64,000 nucleotides of DNA from NCBI GenBank assembly GCA_036245525.1, contig BTPG01000001.1, forward strand, positions 218,391,299 through 218,455,298. The letters run 5' to 3'. The DNA is from Semisulcospira habei. Its lineage: Eukaryota > Mollusca > Gastropoda > Semisulcospiridae. Below the pieces are notes generated by a model. The model saw nothing but the letters and a program-made list of their open reading frames with translations. It had not been told where the DNA came from and searched no databases. The position numbers and the translations under genes are program-made. This document shows, piece after piece, positions 19,922-32,661 of the stretch. Each line of letters begins with the position of its first letter. Position 1 is the stretch's first letter.

Positions 19922-20998
19922 CCTGGTCTACCGTGCACCCCCCCCCCCCCCCCCCCCCCCGTCAACCCCAGTACTCAATAAGATGGGTTTCAAAGTGTAC
20001 CTTAGTATGTCTTGAGATGTTTAAGCCATGTTCCCCTAAAATCCTCAGGAACACACCAGAGATATAGCCGATGGCGCAAGGGTACCCCCATTCACGCATG
20101 AGGTTGAGAAACATTTTCCTCTAAATAAATCAGAACATTCACTTTAGAAGCCCAAATCAGGCAATATTATGTTAATACAGACCATCTGTGTCCTCTGCAA
20201 AAACAAACAAACAAACAAACAAAAAAGAATGAAAAAATATTGAATCTCTGGCTCACAGTGAAGGTATTTGTGCACCCAGTAAATGGCTAATTCCGAAAAC
20301 CGCAAAAAAAAAAAATAAATAAATAAATAATGTGTCAGATGCCTTCAGGCATTTTCTATAGCACTGGTAATCCATTTTTAGGCTTACATCATTAAAACAG
20401 GATGTCACAATTATTATAAACTTGACTAGGTGATGCTGTGATTACTGTGAGTGCCACAGTGATTGATTTTGTATCCCTACCCCCAAGTTGTAAAAATACA
20501 CAAAATTAATTAGAATACATTACTAAAGTTATTCCATTTCATTTTGACCTCTCTTTACCTATTACGTTTCAATAATGTGAGCATAAAGTTCAAGAAAATA
20601 AGTAAGGTCGGCAACCGTTAAGGTACGTTTGTGGTGAATGATAGCTTTTTCTCATTTAAAATTGCCGAATTGGAAAAAAATACGTTGTTTCCGATGCCCT
20701 CAGAAAATGTGTATACAACTGATAGGTCATTTTTAGGTTTTATTGGTTAGGATAGAGTACCACAGTTACTCCCAACCTGATTTTATGATGCTGTGATGCA
20801 TTAAGGGGCCACAGTGGCTGAATCTGCTGCCCTACCCCCACTTTACCAGTACACAAAGGAATGCAAAATGATCATAACAATTGCTTACGTCATACTCCTC
20901 TGTTTAACATTTTTTTTTCTTAACAAAGTATGCATATTGAGCTTAAAAATTTGTGATCATTTCATTAATTTCAGTGTGACCCATCAATTTAATTTAAT
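19922..20998. repeat. left arm of 5.8-kb inverted repeat
   Basis: This arm pairs with 24463-25738 over its whole length. Examples: GGCTATATCTCTGGTGTGTT on the complement versus GGCTATATATCTGGTGTGTT near 25590, and GTATGCATATTGAGC versus GCTCAATATGCATAC near 24515. The outer end CCTGGTCTACCGTGCACCC and a C-run (19938-19960) match the right terminus. No transposase is encoded in the arm. Confidence 0.9.
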
Positions 20999-21044
20999 TC
21001 TTTTTAGTTAAGGCATAAAAAGGGGGAAACGTCTGTATACAGAG

Positions 21045-22770
21045 GCTGCTGCTGAAGCTTCTACGGTCTGCACATTCAACAGTCTTGTCAAACTCGGGGA
21101 AGGTGTACCTCAGGAAGATGTTGTGTCTGATGCTGATTTTGATCTACATTATTGACATCAGTACCAAGGTTCGTCTCGAACATCCTCCATGCGGATGACT
21201 TTGCAGTGTGGAGCGCAGCAGAACATAAAGAATAGCATCCTGCAGAATCCAGGATGCTACCAATAGAGTCAGCAGCTGGACTGAAAGATGGCCACTCAAA
21301 CTGAGCTAGACCATCTCTTTCAATCAGATGGAAGAGGTCACCTTGAAACTGGAGACCTTCCAGTACCAAAAACAGACAGGCCAACTTTACTGGCAATAAA
21401 TAAATTACTGGATTCACGTGGAGGCCTCACATCGAAGCCATGGAAGCTAGAGCTGCGATTAAAGTCTCTGAGGAAGAAACTGGTGGGGACCACACTGGCG
21501 CAAATTACAGCATCATGGCGCAAGCAAACACCAGCTCGGTCAGACCAGTGTTGCGGTACCAAGATACATCGACAACATGAAACGCTGCCTGCAAAACAAA
21601 AAAGCCAGGCTTGACAAGATGCAGAACATGGGTCATTCTCATGATGCAGTAACATTCTTAGAGCCATCTGGAGCATCCCAATTTAGGAAATGGAGGACAT
21701 TGGAGCCACTGGAACGCAGATCAGCACACACGTTGAAGAGACTTACTGAACACCGACAGCACTGGAGACTACAGTAGCATACCAAGAACCGTCAGAAACG
21801 CTCAAGTCTGAACCGCCAACTGAAGGTCCTGCAAAGGGCTAAAACAGACGTCCTGGAACCAAGCCTAAAGATGTGTGAAGAGCTCCCTTCAGATACCTGG
21901 ACATCTCGAAAGAGCCCTCTAGACAACATAAACGATGTTCCATGACTCTTTGGCAAAGGTCGCGGCACTGCACAAAGCCATCTCGCTGGAGATTATGCAC
22001 AAGCGCTATCCTCACAGCAGCTGTGCTGACATCTACACAGGCGGGTCCGCACAAGACGCCCTTGCGGAACGAAGGAAGTGGCGTGTACATCTGTTGTGCA
22101 GACCGCACTACTACCTCCCTCTCCTTACCAGCTGACGGCAGCAGCTCCAACTATCGTACAGATCTGCAGGTGCTCAACACAGCAGCAGAGCAATAGCTAG
22201 GCTAAGGCAGCAGCTTGGTCCACTGATCTCCTCACCAGGAAGCTTCAAGATAGACTGGATACCCTGTCCACAAAATAGTGCTGCAGTGGATTCCAGTGCA
22301 TTCTGGAGTTGCTGGGAATGGAGAGGCTGACAGCCTGGCCAAAGCAGGCGCCAGACTACCTCAAGATCACAACCGCCTGTAAAGAAACCAAAACACTACA
22401 GCAACAAAGTGATTTCCAAAAGCAGAATGGCGGCTGCAGCCCGTGGGCAGACGACATCAACAAGCTGAACAGTGAGAGCCAGGCTACCACCTTCCATCTA
22501 CGCACTGATCTCTCTAGACTCACCTCGTGAGATGGGTCATGCAGAAACAGCCCTATGAGAATGTGGCGTAGAAATCAGTCTCCTTAGCACATTCTCCCGA
22601 CCTGTCCATACAGTGAAGTGGTCCGCTGGCAGTTCTGACTAGAAGACACGCCCCTGTACACCAAACTCTGAAAACCTGCTGCCGAGCTATTGACGGCTCA
22701 CTTATTGGCAGCCAGAACAATATAAAATTTAAAGACGGCCATCAAGGAATTGAACGTTTTGCACAAGGAG
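21045..22770 (+). pseudogene. I-clade-like LINE remnant (RT end and RNase H)
   Basis: A heavily frameshifted ORF2 piece. HADDFAVWSAAEH (21188-21226) is the RT catalytic box. LGDLPVPKTDRPT and PLERRSAHTL follow. RNase H begins with FHDSLAKV, IYTGGSAQDA (22031-22060) and GSGVYICCADRTTTSLSLP, then NYRTDLQVLNTAAEQ, and the His/Asp motif LQWIPVHSGVAGNGEADSLA (22279-22338). The first catalytic Asp is Gly (TDGSA to TGGSA) and the catalytic Glu is Asp, so RNase H is dead. It lies in the loop of the large inverted repeat, opposite in orientation to the L2-like remnant. Confidence 0.8.
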
Positions 22771-22797
22771 AAGGCAAAAAATGGGGGTGGAAGTGGT

Positions 22798-22812
22798 GAT
22801 CTCGTGCAGGAC

Positions 22813-22848
<36 letters not shown>

Positions 22849-24291
22849 ACTTGTATAGCGCCTAACCTCAGATTAGAGCTCTAGGCGCTTAACAAAAACT
22901 AATGTACAAAAAATAACTAATTACAAAAATGGAATTTACAAAAAGTACAAAAACAAAATACAACGCACTCTGTAAACAAGCTATAAAATCACCATTCAAA
23001 AGTGCTACGCTCATGGACTCATACTGGCATTCACACCCACACCCACACACACACTACTTCTATAAATAGATATAGATGACTTTAACATGACAGGTGTGTG
23101 ACAAAGTCATTTGTAGCTGACAGAAAACATATGGGTCTTTAGGGCACGCTTGAATGCCTCTCTCGAATCCACGTATCTCAGTTCGCGTGGGAGATCATTC
23201 CAAACAACTGGGCTCTGGTATCTGAATGACCTCTCACCAAACGACTTTGTTTTGACAAGAGGGATACATAAAACTCGAAAGTCGGCAGCAGAGCGCAAAT
23301 TCTGTCTCAAGGGCGTATACAGCTGGAGAAGAGAGGCAAGGTAGTGTGGTCAGGAACAGGTAATACAACTGTGAGTCATGCATGAGGTTTTGTACTGAAT
23401 CCTAGCTGTTACAGGTAACCAGTGTAGGGCAGACAGATGGGGTGTGATATAAGTATCAACCTAGCAGCTGAGTTTTGAATTTTCTGGAGTTTGCCAATCA
23501 GACACTGGGAACAGCCAGCCAAAAGAGCATTGCAATAGTCTAATTTAGACAAAACAAAAGCGCAGACAAGTACTTTAGTTGCTTCAGGTGTCAGATAGTG
23601 GCGGACTGAAGCAATACGTCGCAGTTCAGTATAGGCGGATCTGCAAACGTTGTTCTCATGAAGGCGCATGGACAGGCTACTATCAAGTGTGACACCCAGA
23701 TTTTTTACATGGGGGGAGAAGGGGACAGTGGCACCACATATTTGTAATGACTGGGGGAGTGTCAGCGTCTTCGTCAACCTCGGGGAAGCAATGATCATGG
23801 CCTCAGTTTTTCCGTCATTCAACTGTAATTTGTTTGAAGTCATCCACATCTTAGTATCCAAGACGCACTCCTGAAGGATCTCGATTGTGTCCATAATCTG
23901 ATCAGGTGAACATGAGTCATGGAGTTGAGTATCATCTGCAAATGCATGATGTGATATAGAGAAACGGTCAAAGACACTGGCCAGTGGCTGAACATACAGG
24001 GTAAAGAGGACTGGTCCAAGAACTGAACCTTGTGGGACGCCAAAGCGCACGGTGGATGGGCTGGATAGTTTATCATTAACAACTATGCACTGAGTTCTGT
24101 CCGTCAGATATGATCTAAACCACGATAAAGCAGTTTCATGAATGCCATACACAGAATAGAGACGTTGTAGCAAAATGTCATGGTCAATCGTATCAAAGGC
24201 AGCAGATAGGTCTAACAGTGCGAGAACAGATACTTTGCCATCATCAAGAGCCTCGAGGAGGTCATTAAGAATTTTGACATGTGAAAACTAA
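22798..24291 (-). mobile_element. L2-like LINE, 5-prime truncated
   Basis: The element begins inside RT motif A and ends with a tail made of GCGCTATACAAGTACTCATT and ATT repeats (plus-strand AAT at 22813-22844). C-terminal coding at 23107-23310 (SFGERSFRYQSPVVWNDLPR and EAFKRALKTHMF) is typical of the L2/CR1 group. The truncation point near 24291 touches right-arm-side spacer of the large inverted repeat, so this LINE entered the loop. Confidence 0.85.
23409..24291 (-). pseudogene. L2-like reverse transcriptase, open over 294 codons
   Basis: Motifs in order: LALLDLSAAFDTIDHDIL (motif A, both conserved acidic residues), WFRSYLTDRTQ, RFGVPQGSVLGPVLFTLY, ISHHAFADDTQLH (intact catalytic FADD), SNKLQLNDGKTEAM, VKNLGVTLDSSLSM, LSKLDYCNALLAGC, IQNSAARLI. 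The frame is uninterrupted from the truncation to 23409 and then shifts before the C-terminal tail. Endonuclease and RT fingers are missing, so it cannot move itself. Confidence 0.88.
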
Positions 24292-24462
24292 GTATTTTGA
24301 TAGCATTGTTTTGGCTGTTAGGAACTATGAAATTTTATTACGCATATTCATATTTACACCTTTCTAGACGAAAATAAATGAAAAGAAAAGGGGAGGCCTT
24401 ACTAGACCTGCCTTACGCTGGGTAAAATATCACCTAAAAGACCAGCCAGTTAAAAATAGTTC
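24292..24462. other. loop sequence between LINE and right arm
   Basis: AT-rich, present only on this side of the loop. It may be original loop DNA of the inverted repeat or an unaligned arm part. Confidence 0.4.
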
Positions 24463-25738
24463 AAATTAAATTGATGGGTCATATTGAAATTAATGAAATG
24501 ATTACAAATTTGTAATGCTCAATATGCATACTTTGTTAAGAAAACTGGCAACAAAAATATTAAAACAAAAGAGTATGACGTAAGCAATTGTTATGATCAT
24601 TTTGCGTTCCTTTGTGTACTGGTAAAATGGGGGTAGGGCAGCAGATTCAGCCACTGTGGCCCCTAAATGCATTACAGCATCATAAAATCAGGTTGGAAGT
24701 AACCAATATAACCTAAAAAAGACCTATCAGTTGTATACACAATTTCTGAGTCTATCGAAAACAACGTATTTTTCCCAATTCGGCAATTTTAAGTGGGAAA
24801 AAGCGATCATTCACCACGAGCGTACCGTAAAGGATGCCGACTTTACTTATTTTCTTGCACTTTTTCTCACATTATTGAAACTTAATAGGTAAAGAGAGGT
24901 CAAAATGAAATGGAATAACTTCAGTAATTTTTTCTAATTAATTTTGTGTATTTTTACAACTTGGGGGTAGGGATTCAAAATCAAACACTGTGGCATTCAC
25001 CACGAGCGTACCGTAAAGGATGCCGACTTTCCTTATTTTCTTGCACTTTTTCTCACATTATTGAAACTTAATAGGTAAAGAGAGGTCAAAATGAAATGGA
25101 ATAACTTTAGTAATTTTTTCTAATTAATTTTGTGTATTTTTACAACTTGGGGGTAGGGATTCAAAATCAACCACTGTGGCACTCACAGTGATCACAGCAT
25201 CACCTAGTCAAGTTTATAATAATTTTGACATCCTGTTTTAATGATGAAAGATTAAAAATGGACTGCCAGTGCTATAGAAAATGTCTGAAGGCATCTGACA
25301 CATTATTTATGTCTTCTTCTTTTCTTTTTTTTTTTTTTTGTTTTTTTTTTTTGCTTTTGCGATTTCACGGAAATAGCCGTTTACTGGGTGCACAAAAACC
25401 TTCACTGTGAGTCAGAGATTCGATATTTTTTCATTCTGCCTTTTGCAGAGGACGCAGAAGGTGTGCCTTAACATAATATTGCCTGATTTGGGCTTCTGGA
25501 ATGAATTCTGATTTATTTCGAGGAAAATGTTTCTCAATCTCATTTTAGCATCCGCGAAGAGCGTGAATGGGGGTACCCTTGCGCCATCGGCTATATATCT
25601 GGTGTGTTCCTAAGGATTTTAGGGAAACATAGCTTAAACATCTCAGGACATACTAAGGTACTTTTTGAAACCCATCTTATTGAGTACTGGGGGGGGGGGG
25701 TGGTCGTGGTGGGGGGGGGGGGGTGCACTGTAGCCAGG
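24463..25738. repeat. right arm of 5.8-kb inverted repeat
   Basis: Complement of 19922-20998, longer because of an internal 186-bp tandem duplication. It ends in two G-runs (25690-25700, 25711-25723) and GGGTGCACTGTAGCCAGG, the counterpart of the left terminus. Confidence 0.9.
24808..25179. repeat. 186-bp tandem duplication in right arm
   Basis: CATTCACCACGAGCGTACCG starts at 24808 and 24994. The two units differ at only a few positions. The left arm has a single copy of this segment. Confidence 0.95.
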
Positions 25739-25741
25739 ACT

Positions 25742-26206
25742 GGCTTATGGAGTACTATGCAGTGCAACATAATGATGATAAAGAGCAAACCTTCTCTATC
25801 TTCGTACAAGAAGCACAGATGCTCATTAACTTGTGTAGACTGCAAGGGCTTTTGCATACCTCTTAGCTCTTTGCTGGCGACGATGAATTTATTTAAATCT
25901 GTGTTGCTCAAACGAAGAAGACCACAAGTCGTTTAGACATAATTTAAAAAAAACCCAAAGAAAACAATCTCATCCACGTGGTATGTAGAACGGAAATTCA
26001 AGGGGCGCAACCTCTGGTTACAGATGTCATGTGTACACGCCTGTGTCAAGCCTGGTCATGTATTGTTTGTGACGTGAATAATAACATTGTCTAATTCAGG
26101 CCAAGTCACACAACAGGTGCTTGATGAGAAGAAAACATCAACAAGACTAGCAGGATGTGAGTTGTATGGACCTACCCTTTCCCTTCTACAGCCACTTGAA
26201 ATGACA
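25742..26206. other. unannotated spacer
   Basis: No gene or repeat is recognised. Confidence 0.4.
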
Positions 26207-26380
26207 TTAACCCTTTCACTACCAGAACTGAAATGCTAGTTCTGAAACTATCTCAGATAGAGAACGTGGTCAACGTTCTGTTTGGAGAACCCACAGATAT
26301 ACGAACGCAGGTAGCAAGAGGCTCAGATCCTCATGAGCCCTCGCATTTGCGGGGGCCCTTAAAGACCTATGCCTGTTTGT
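26207..26380. mobile_element. family E MITE with TTAA left end
   Basis: TTAACCCTTTCACTACCAGA begins at 26207. The hairpin core is 26314-26380 with a well-kept left arm (GAGGCTCAGATCCTCATGAG) and a decayed right arm. The right TTAA end is not recognisable. Confidence 0.65.
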
Positions 26381-27545
26381 CAATGACCGTGCCTCTTATG
26401 GAATAAGAGAAAAGGTGTACGCACGTACACCTACGCATAAGTATATTCGTGAGTATTATTCATTAGTGGCTGGTAAGGATACTTTAGGATAAACAAAGGA
26501 CAGAAGATATTTTACAAGAAGTTTGTCACGTTATTTCACCCACAGGGCTGTAGTAGAGGAACATGTTTTTCACTCATCCGCCCACTATCCACCACACCCC
26601 TCTCCTACCTCCCCCACCTCGACTTCGCCTCCGTGAAAAAATCCCAAAACGAACGAACGGACGACGGACAAATAAACGAACGAGCAAATAATAAACAAAT
26701 ATCCGTCGTTTAACCAATCAAACTAGAAGAAATTTGAAAAATTGAATATGATATACGGATACATGTTTTGTTTGCCAATGATTTTGACCTTGTAGAAGTT
26801 ATTTCAGGAAATTTGATCAGACGACAATTAATACTTAAACCCCAATATGTAAGTGCACGGTCTCAGCACCAAGAGGCCTCAAGTGGAAAATTTCCAAAAC
26901 TAGGTGTTGTCCTCCAAAGACTGTGTATTACCTTTCAAGAAATAGGTCAGTCATGATAGCTGAAGGTTGGTGCCTTGAGGCGCCAAGCTATTCTGGCCAG
27001 TCCATATAATTTTTAGTGTGTCAGTCGGTGCAGCATGGGTGTAGATGCTGGGGAAGAACAAGAGCAATTTGGTTCTCTGCTGTATCACTTGCCCATCCAT
27101 ATAATGTGGCGAATTACATGCACACAGCGAACGCCGAAAAGACGAGACAGGACGCTCAACTCGCCGATTTGCTTTACTGCTCACGAAACTGTGACAGACT
27201 TTAGCTGGCAGTGCCTGCACAGCAATCAGGAAACAAAAAAATCGATAGAAGATGACTGCCGAGGTGGACTTGTCGGCCGGTGAGACATCGTGAACGTTTT
27301 GAAGATTCATGCACTTTTATGTGATGAAGCTAGCTGTCCAAGAAGATAACACTAAGTCAGGATAAGGTCAGAAAAAAGGCACGCAGTTGACGCATTTAGT
27401 AAACTGTGTACGACCGAGAGCGGAGGGGACAAGCGAGTCAGAGCAAGGACACGCTTGTTGCAACAGTCATAAACTTGACAGTGGAGATTTTCCTTCTGGC
27501 TGAAGTTTTTGAGGATGTCATTGGAGGCAGTTGTCAATCGTCTGC
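26381..27545. other. spacer with a family B fragment
   Basis: Positions 26940-27000 hold part of a B hairpin (CATGATAGCTGAAGGTTGGT joined to AGGCGCCAAGCTATTCTGGC). A short direct repeat of CGAACGA words lies near 26650-26700. No gene is recognised. Confidence 0.45.
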
Positions 27546-27547
27546 CA

Positions 27548-27614
27548 GTGAGTTATAGATTCGCCTGAGCCTCTGCGGCCTCCAGTGACACGTGAGACTC
27601 TATATCTCTTGAAG
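27548..27614. mobile_element. family E hairpin MITE, decayed
   Basis: GTTATAGATTCGCCTGAGCC faces GTGAGACTCTATATCTCTTG across CTGCGGCCTCCAG. Confidence 0.55.
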
Positions 27615-28181
27615 ATTCAGTGACCGAGCTGGATGAAGGACTGTTAATGCACTATTACAGTGTATGATGTCGTTTCTTCAAGATCAGTCTGATTTATGTC
27701 CTAATCATGTCCTAACCACAATATAATAGGTAGTAGGTATATAAAACTGTTTCCGATCTGACACGTGCATATTAACTTGACTTACACCCACGGCCTACTC
27801 ATTAGAACTCGCACCTCCTTTTGTCGTCCCCACTGAGGCGCCCATGGATATGTCTAAATATACGGCCTCTATTTTTAGTCCCAGACAACTAGTATTTGCT
27901 AATTACCCGCTTCTCCATCGTCTTTACAAAAGTCGCGCCAATACTAACTTCCCGCCAAATAAGATTTCACTTCTGGTTCTCACGCCTGATTTCCGAAAGG
28001 TAGGTCGTCAATTTCCGGCCAGCTTCGGCAGCGTTCGTGACGTTTCGGCTCTTCCCGAGTGAGTTCGGAAGTGGGGCATGCTAGTCTGAGAGAGTGGACT
28101 TCCGCTGCCCAGCGCCGTGCGCGTGACCACAGAAAACAGGACATAGGAGACAATACAGGAATGGGTTAATACCCTATTACT
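27615..28181. other. unannotated spacer
   Basis: A 72-codon frame at 27844-28062 has no recognisable domain. No repeat is seen. Confidence 0.4.
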
Positions 28182-28330
28182 TTAACCCAATTAGCCCTGA
28201 CACTACAGCAGAAAATGGACTAACCATGATAATTCAAGGGTGGTGCCAAAATGGGTCGGCTCCTCTAGGCGCCAAGCCGGCTATTCTGGCACCATCCTTG
28301 AACTGTCACGCCGAGCTAACTCCTGAACTA
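28182..28330. mobile_element. family B MITE
   Basis: TTAACCCAATTAGCCC opens at 28182. The core is 28224-28312, with an inserted GGTCGGCTC/GCCGG difference near the tip. The right terminal part is only partly recognisable. Confidence 0.7.
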
Positions 28331-28538
28331 GAATGTAGTCTTCTTCAAAGGACTTCTCCCAAAGGTGAGAATTTGATTGGACCGTGCATCGTTATTTGTT
28401 AACCGTCTTGGGTGTTCAAATTTCCATGTACTGAAGTCAATGGACCAGACCTATTTCAGCAAGACTCACAGATTCACGAACGGCCCTGCTGTGCCTCTTG
28501 CAAATGGATGATATGAAGCGCGCATCAACGTGTGTCGT

Positions 28539-28660
28539 GATAACTCATTCAAGGCGCCCCGCATAGTCAGTAGTTGTGGAAGTGTCGTGTAGCGTTATCG
28601 CCGGCAACGTTATACGGCACTTCAGCAGCTATTGAAACGGGTCTCCTTGAATGAGTTCAA
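28539..28660. mobile_element. family D-like foldback, diverged
   Basis: ATAACTCATTCAAGGCGCC at the left faces CTCCTTGAATGAGTTCAA at the right. Inner parts pair AGTGTCGTGTAGCGTTAT with AACGTTATACGGCACTT. It is longer than typical D copies, and the TTAA ends have mutated. A decayed E piece lies at 28458-28502. Confidence 0.5.
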
Positions 28661-28913
28661 TCTACCTCAGATTATTGTGTCTCAAGGCTGAATCTATTCA
28701 CACGTTTCCGCAGGCTGAATTCAAAGTCCCCAACGAAGTGAGCGTTCTGATGTTCTAATGTACAGGCCCCCTTCTGCAAGCATAGTCCCTGATCAGCTCT
28801 TCTCCTGTCCAGATAAATAGATATTGCTGAAGCGAATGAATCCAATGTGCCAGGCTGCCAGAAAGTTATGGAAGAGAGTGTCTGTTATGATGATAGCCAG
28901 TTACACCGACGAT

Positions 28914-29005
28914 ATACTGACGAGCAAAAGAAATGTGACATTTTTGGAATCATCGGAAACACTGAAGTGTTTCCCAAAATTTCGCATTTCTTTTGCTCGT
29001 GAGTA
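28914..29005. repeat. single-copy 92-bp palindrome
   Basis: ATACTGACGAGCAAAAGAAA and its complement TTTCTTTTGCTCGTGAGTAT flank inner arms GGAAACACT/AGTGTTTCC. Almost every base is paired. The left side overlaps a poorly conserved coding-like stretch that I could not assign. Confidence 0.75.
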
Positions 29006-29581
29006 TACTTTCAAAGCTATCTGGGCTGTCGGAAGGACTGTTTATTGTCTTGGCACAGCATTCTACGGGTACTAGCGGGTCGGGAGGTAAGTGTATTTAG
29101 CACAGGGAATGACTGTATACATTTTCTATCACGCTTGCCTCCTTTGTATGGTCTGCAGTCTGGCTGAAAGATCCAACGGACAGCCGAAAGGATGGCAGGA
29201 CTTTGGCAGCGATAATAATATGAAAACTGATGTTTGTCGCGCACAAACATTAATCTGAAGTGCACGTGCGTCGCTCGCGCTCAGGCCAATTTACACCCCG
29301 CCTTTACTGGCTGCCTTGCATGCTGCCGCACGCGCTGAGGGTTATCAGATCTCGTGCGGGACATCCCATTTGTCTCCCTTAGTAAATGCACGACAGGGTT
29401 GTGTCCCTTTATAGAACCGAGGAAGCGGTTGTCCCCCTTAGAGAATGAAGAACCGAACTTGGTTTGACGACGTTCAGAGCCAACTGTGGGGAATAGACCG
29501 ACTATGATAACATAAATGGTAGTGCCTGATTTGTACATTTATATTGACGAGGGGAGAAGCCCCAGTTGCCACGTTAACGAG
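29006..29581. other. spacer with a possible family B trace
   Basis: Around 29500-29545 ACTATGATAACATAAATGGT and AGTGCCTGATTTG recall a B arm without its partner. Nothing else is seen. Confidence 0.35.
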
Positions 29582-29643
29582 GTAGTGTGAGAGTAAGCAA
29601 AACGTTATCGGGCCGACATCGGCCTTTGCTGGCCCGCATTCCA

Positions 29644-29680
<37 letters not shown>

Positions 29681-29890
29681 TGCACGACTGTGCGTGTGTC
29701 TGTACACGTCTGTGTGTATGTCTGTGCATGGCTGTGTGTGTGTGTGTGTGTCTGTACACGGCTGTGTGTTTGTGTGCGTGTGTGTGTGTGTGCACGACTG
29801 TTTGTGTGTGTCTGTACACGGCTGTGTGTCTGTGCCTGCGCGCGACTGCGCGGACCAAGAAAGGCCGATGTCAAGACTTTTACACACTGG
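29582..29890. mobile_element. family H foldback with (TG)n-filled loop
   Basis: The left arm (GGGCCGACATCGGCCTTTGC, 29611-29630) pairs with the right arm (AAGAAAGGCCGATGTCAAGA, 29857-29876). The loop is about 200 bp of TG repeats with recurring TGTACACGGCTGTG and TGCACGACTGTG words, instead of the short GC-rich loop of the other copies. Confidence 0.65.
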
Positions 29891-30235
29891 GATGCTTAAC
29901 CCTTCACGATCGCTCCATCCTCCACTACTTGTATGCATGTTTTAGCAACGGATTCTAGATGATGGAACATTTTGGCTGAAAATAGCAGATGGAGCATTTG
30001 GCACGTCTGGAAATGAAAGGGATGCACCTTGAACACAGACTTACATGCTAAACCAAAAATATTTCTGTGACTCGTGTGCAATTTTAACTATTTGTGTCCT
30101 GAAGCTGCTTGTATCTTTAGTTATGTTTTGCTCACACGGCGTTAAATTCAGTCAATCAATCAACTGTGTCTGCGCCATGCGGGTCTTTTTTTGCAGGTGG
30201 GTGGAGTTTGCATTTCAGTCCTGTCGGTGAAGGAG

Positions 30236-30312
30236 TTAACACGTTTGCTGTTGCTAGGACTCTTTGTTGAGGTGATCCCTACAACAAGCCATAGTGACAA
30301 CCAAAGGGTTAA
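30236..30312. mobile_element. family C-like MITE, diverged
   Basis: TTAA (30236-30239) to TTAA (30309-30312), 77 bp. TTTGTTGAGGTGATCCC and CAACCAAAGGGTTAA keep the C layout; pairing is now poor. Confidence 0.5.
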
Positions 30313-30508
30313 ACTCAATCAATCAACGGCTGCTGGGCTTGACAGAGATATTGCTGACATGACCTCGCCAGAAGGCCGCTTGACCTCAGAGAAAGGTTTG
30401 TGGTCATCCATTGACCAGAGAACTCCCGGACAATGGTGATCAATGACACAAGAACAAGATAAACGAGAGTCTGCCTGGAGAAAACGCGTAGTGAGACTTC
30501 CTTCTGTC

Positions 30509-30536
30509 TGCGAAAGGCATAGATCCTCATGAGCCA
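30509..30536. mobile_element. family E left half-arm
   Basis: AAAGGCATAGATCCTCATGA is intact; the complementary arm is missing. Confidence 0.6.
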
Positions 30537-30589
30537 ATGCACTTTAAAAAAAACAAGAAAAGCAATCGGAAATTTAAAGCATAAGAGCC

Positions 30590-30735
30590 TCAGCCGTCCA
30601 ACGAACACGGATATAAAATAAGGTCAAAAAGAGGCATAGAACCTTATGAGCCCCTGTGACTGCGGGGGTTCATGCAGTTCTATGCCTCTTGCAGTTGGGT
30701 GGTTCTGGCTTTGTCCCGGCAAGTCAAAGGGTTAA
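30590..30735. mobile_element. family E MITE
   Basis: CAGCCGTCCAACGAACACGG, a left-flank block also present at 40785, precedes the core 30628-30695. The right side ends GGTTAA at 30731-30735. Confidence 0.7.
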
Positions 30736-31586
30736 TCTTGGTACAAAACAACTTTTTAATTGATGAACGCTGACGCGTTTTCTTAATGCCTAACTGTAGA
30801 CTATGGTTGACGACGGCTCAAGATAACGGAGGGTCTTGCAAAATAATTTGAAGTCAAAGTCCCTCAAGACGATTCTCTCCGAGGTGCAGTTTATCGTGAA
30901 CCTCTGCATGGTCTGAGCGCATACTCAATCTGTTAGAGAACCACTTTCATTTGCAATAGTCGTAACTTATCATAACTCATTAGCTGCTTTTAGCGATTAC
31001 AGATCTGCTTATTGGTTGGAACTGTTTTAAGTATTTCAGTAGTCCCAAGATCAGTGTTCTGGGGTTCAGCCTCCAACTGAATAATTGAGACAATAGTATG
31101 ACGATGCGTTTGTCAATTGGCCTTGATCACAAAAGTCGTGCTGATAATGATGATGATAGTGACGCTGGTGATGATGATGATAGTCCTTCTCCTCTTCCTC
31201 CTCCTCCTCATTATCATCATCACGATGTTTGGATGGAAATGAGCCTTACGTGGTGTCGGTAGACTTTAGGGAACAATGGTCTTGGAGGAGTTCTTTTTAT
31301 TTGTGGCATTGCACCTCTGCAAACATTGTCATCTATTTGAAAATAACTTATGGTAATTGTCTTTATGTAGAGATTCACTACAGATTCCCAAAACTTTCTG
31401 CCACTTTCGTTAAATAGGAACACGTGTCCTGTCGGGATTTTCGTTATAGTTATCAAATGTGTTATGAGCCTTTAGGTGTTGGACTCTACATCAAGCTGTG
31501 TGAATCTTTTTGTGGCTTACCACCATTTGCAGCATAAGGCGGTGACACCATATATTTTACATAACTTCGGCGACAAGATTTTGCCT
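30736..31586. other. spacer with GAT-rich low complexity
   Basis: 31142-31222 is an imperfect GATGAT tract that turns into CTCCTC and then ATCATC. No gene is recognised. Confidence 0.45.
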
Positions 31587-31673
31587 TTAACTCATTAAGT
31601 TTGAGACGTTGCAGCCTACCGATACTCGGCGAACAGACGCTTATCGGTATGCTGTCCGCCTCAAATAAGTTAA
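31587..31673. mobile_element. family D-like MITE, diverged
   Basis: TTAACTCATTAAGTTTGAGACG starts at TTAA 31587; the right end CGCCTCAAATAAGTTAA closes at 31673. Inner arms CCGATACTCGGC and GCTTATCGGTATG still pair partly. Confidence 0.6.

Positions 31674-32661
<988 letters not shown>

Noticed and set aside
22798..22900. AAT array as an independent microsatellite
   Set aside because: It lies exactly at the 3-prime end of the L2-like LINE and matches the tail order of other copies, so it is the LINE tail.
27844..28062. 72-codon frame as a possible host exon
   Set aside because: No splice-site pair or domain could be supported by eye.
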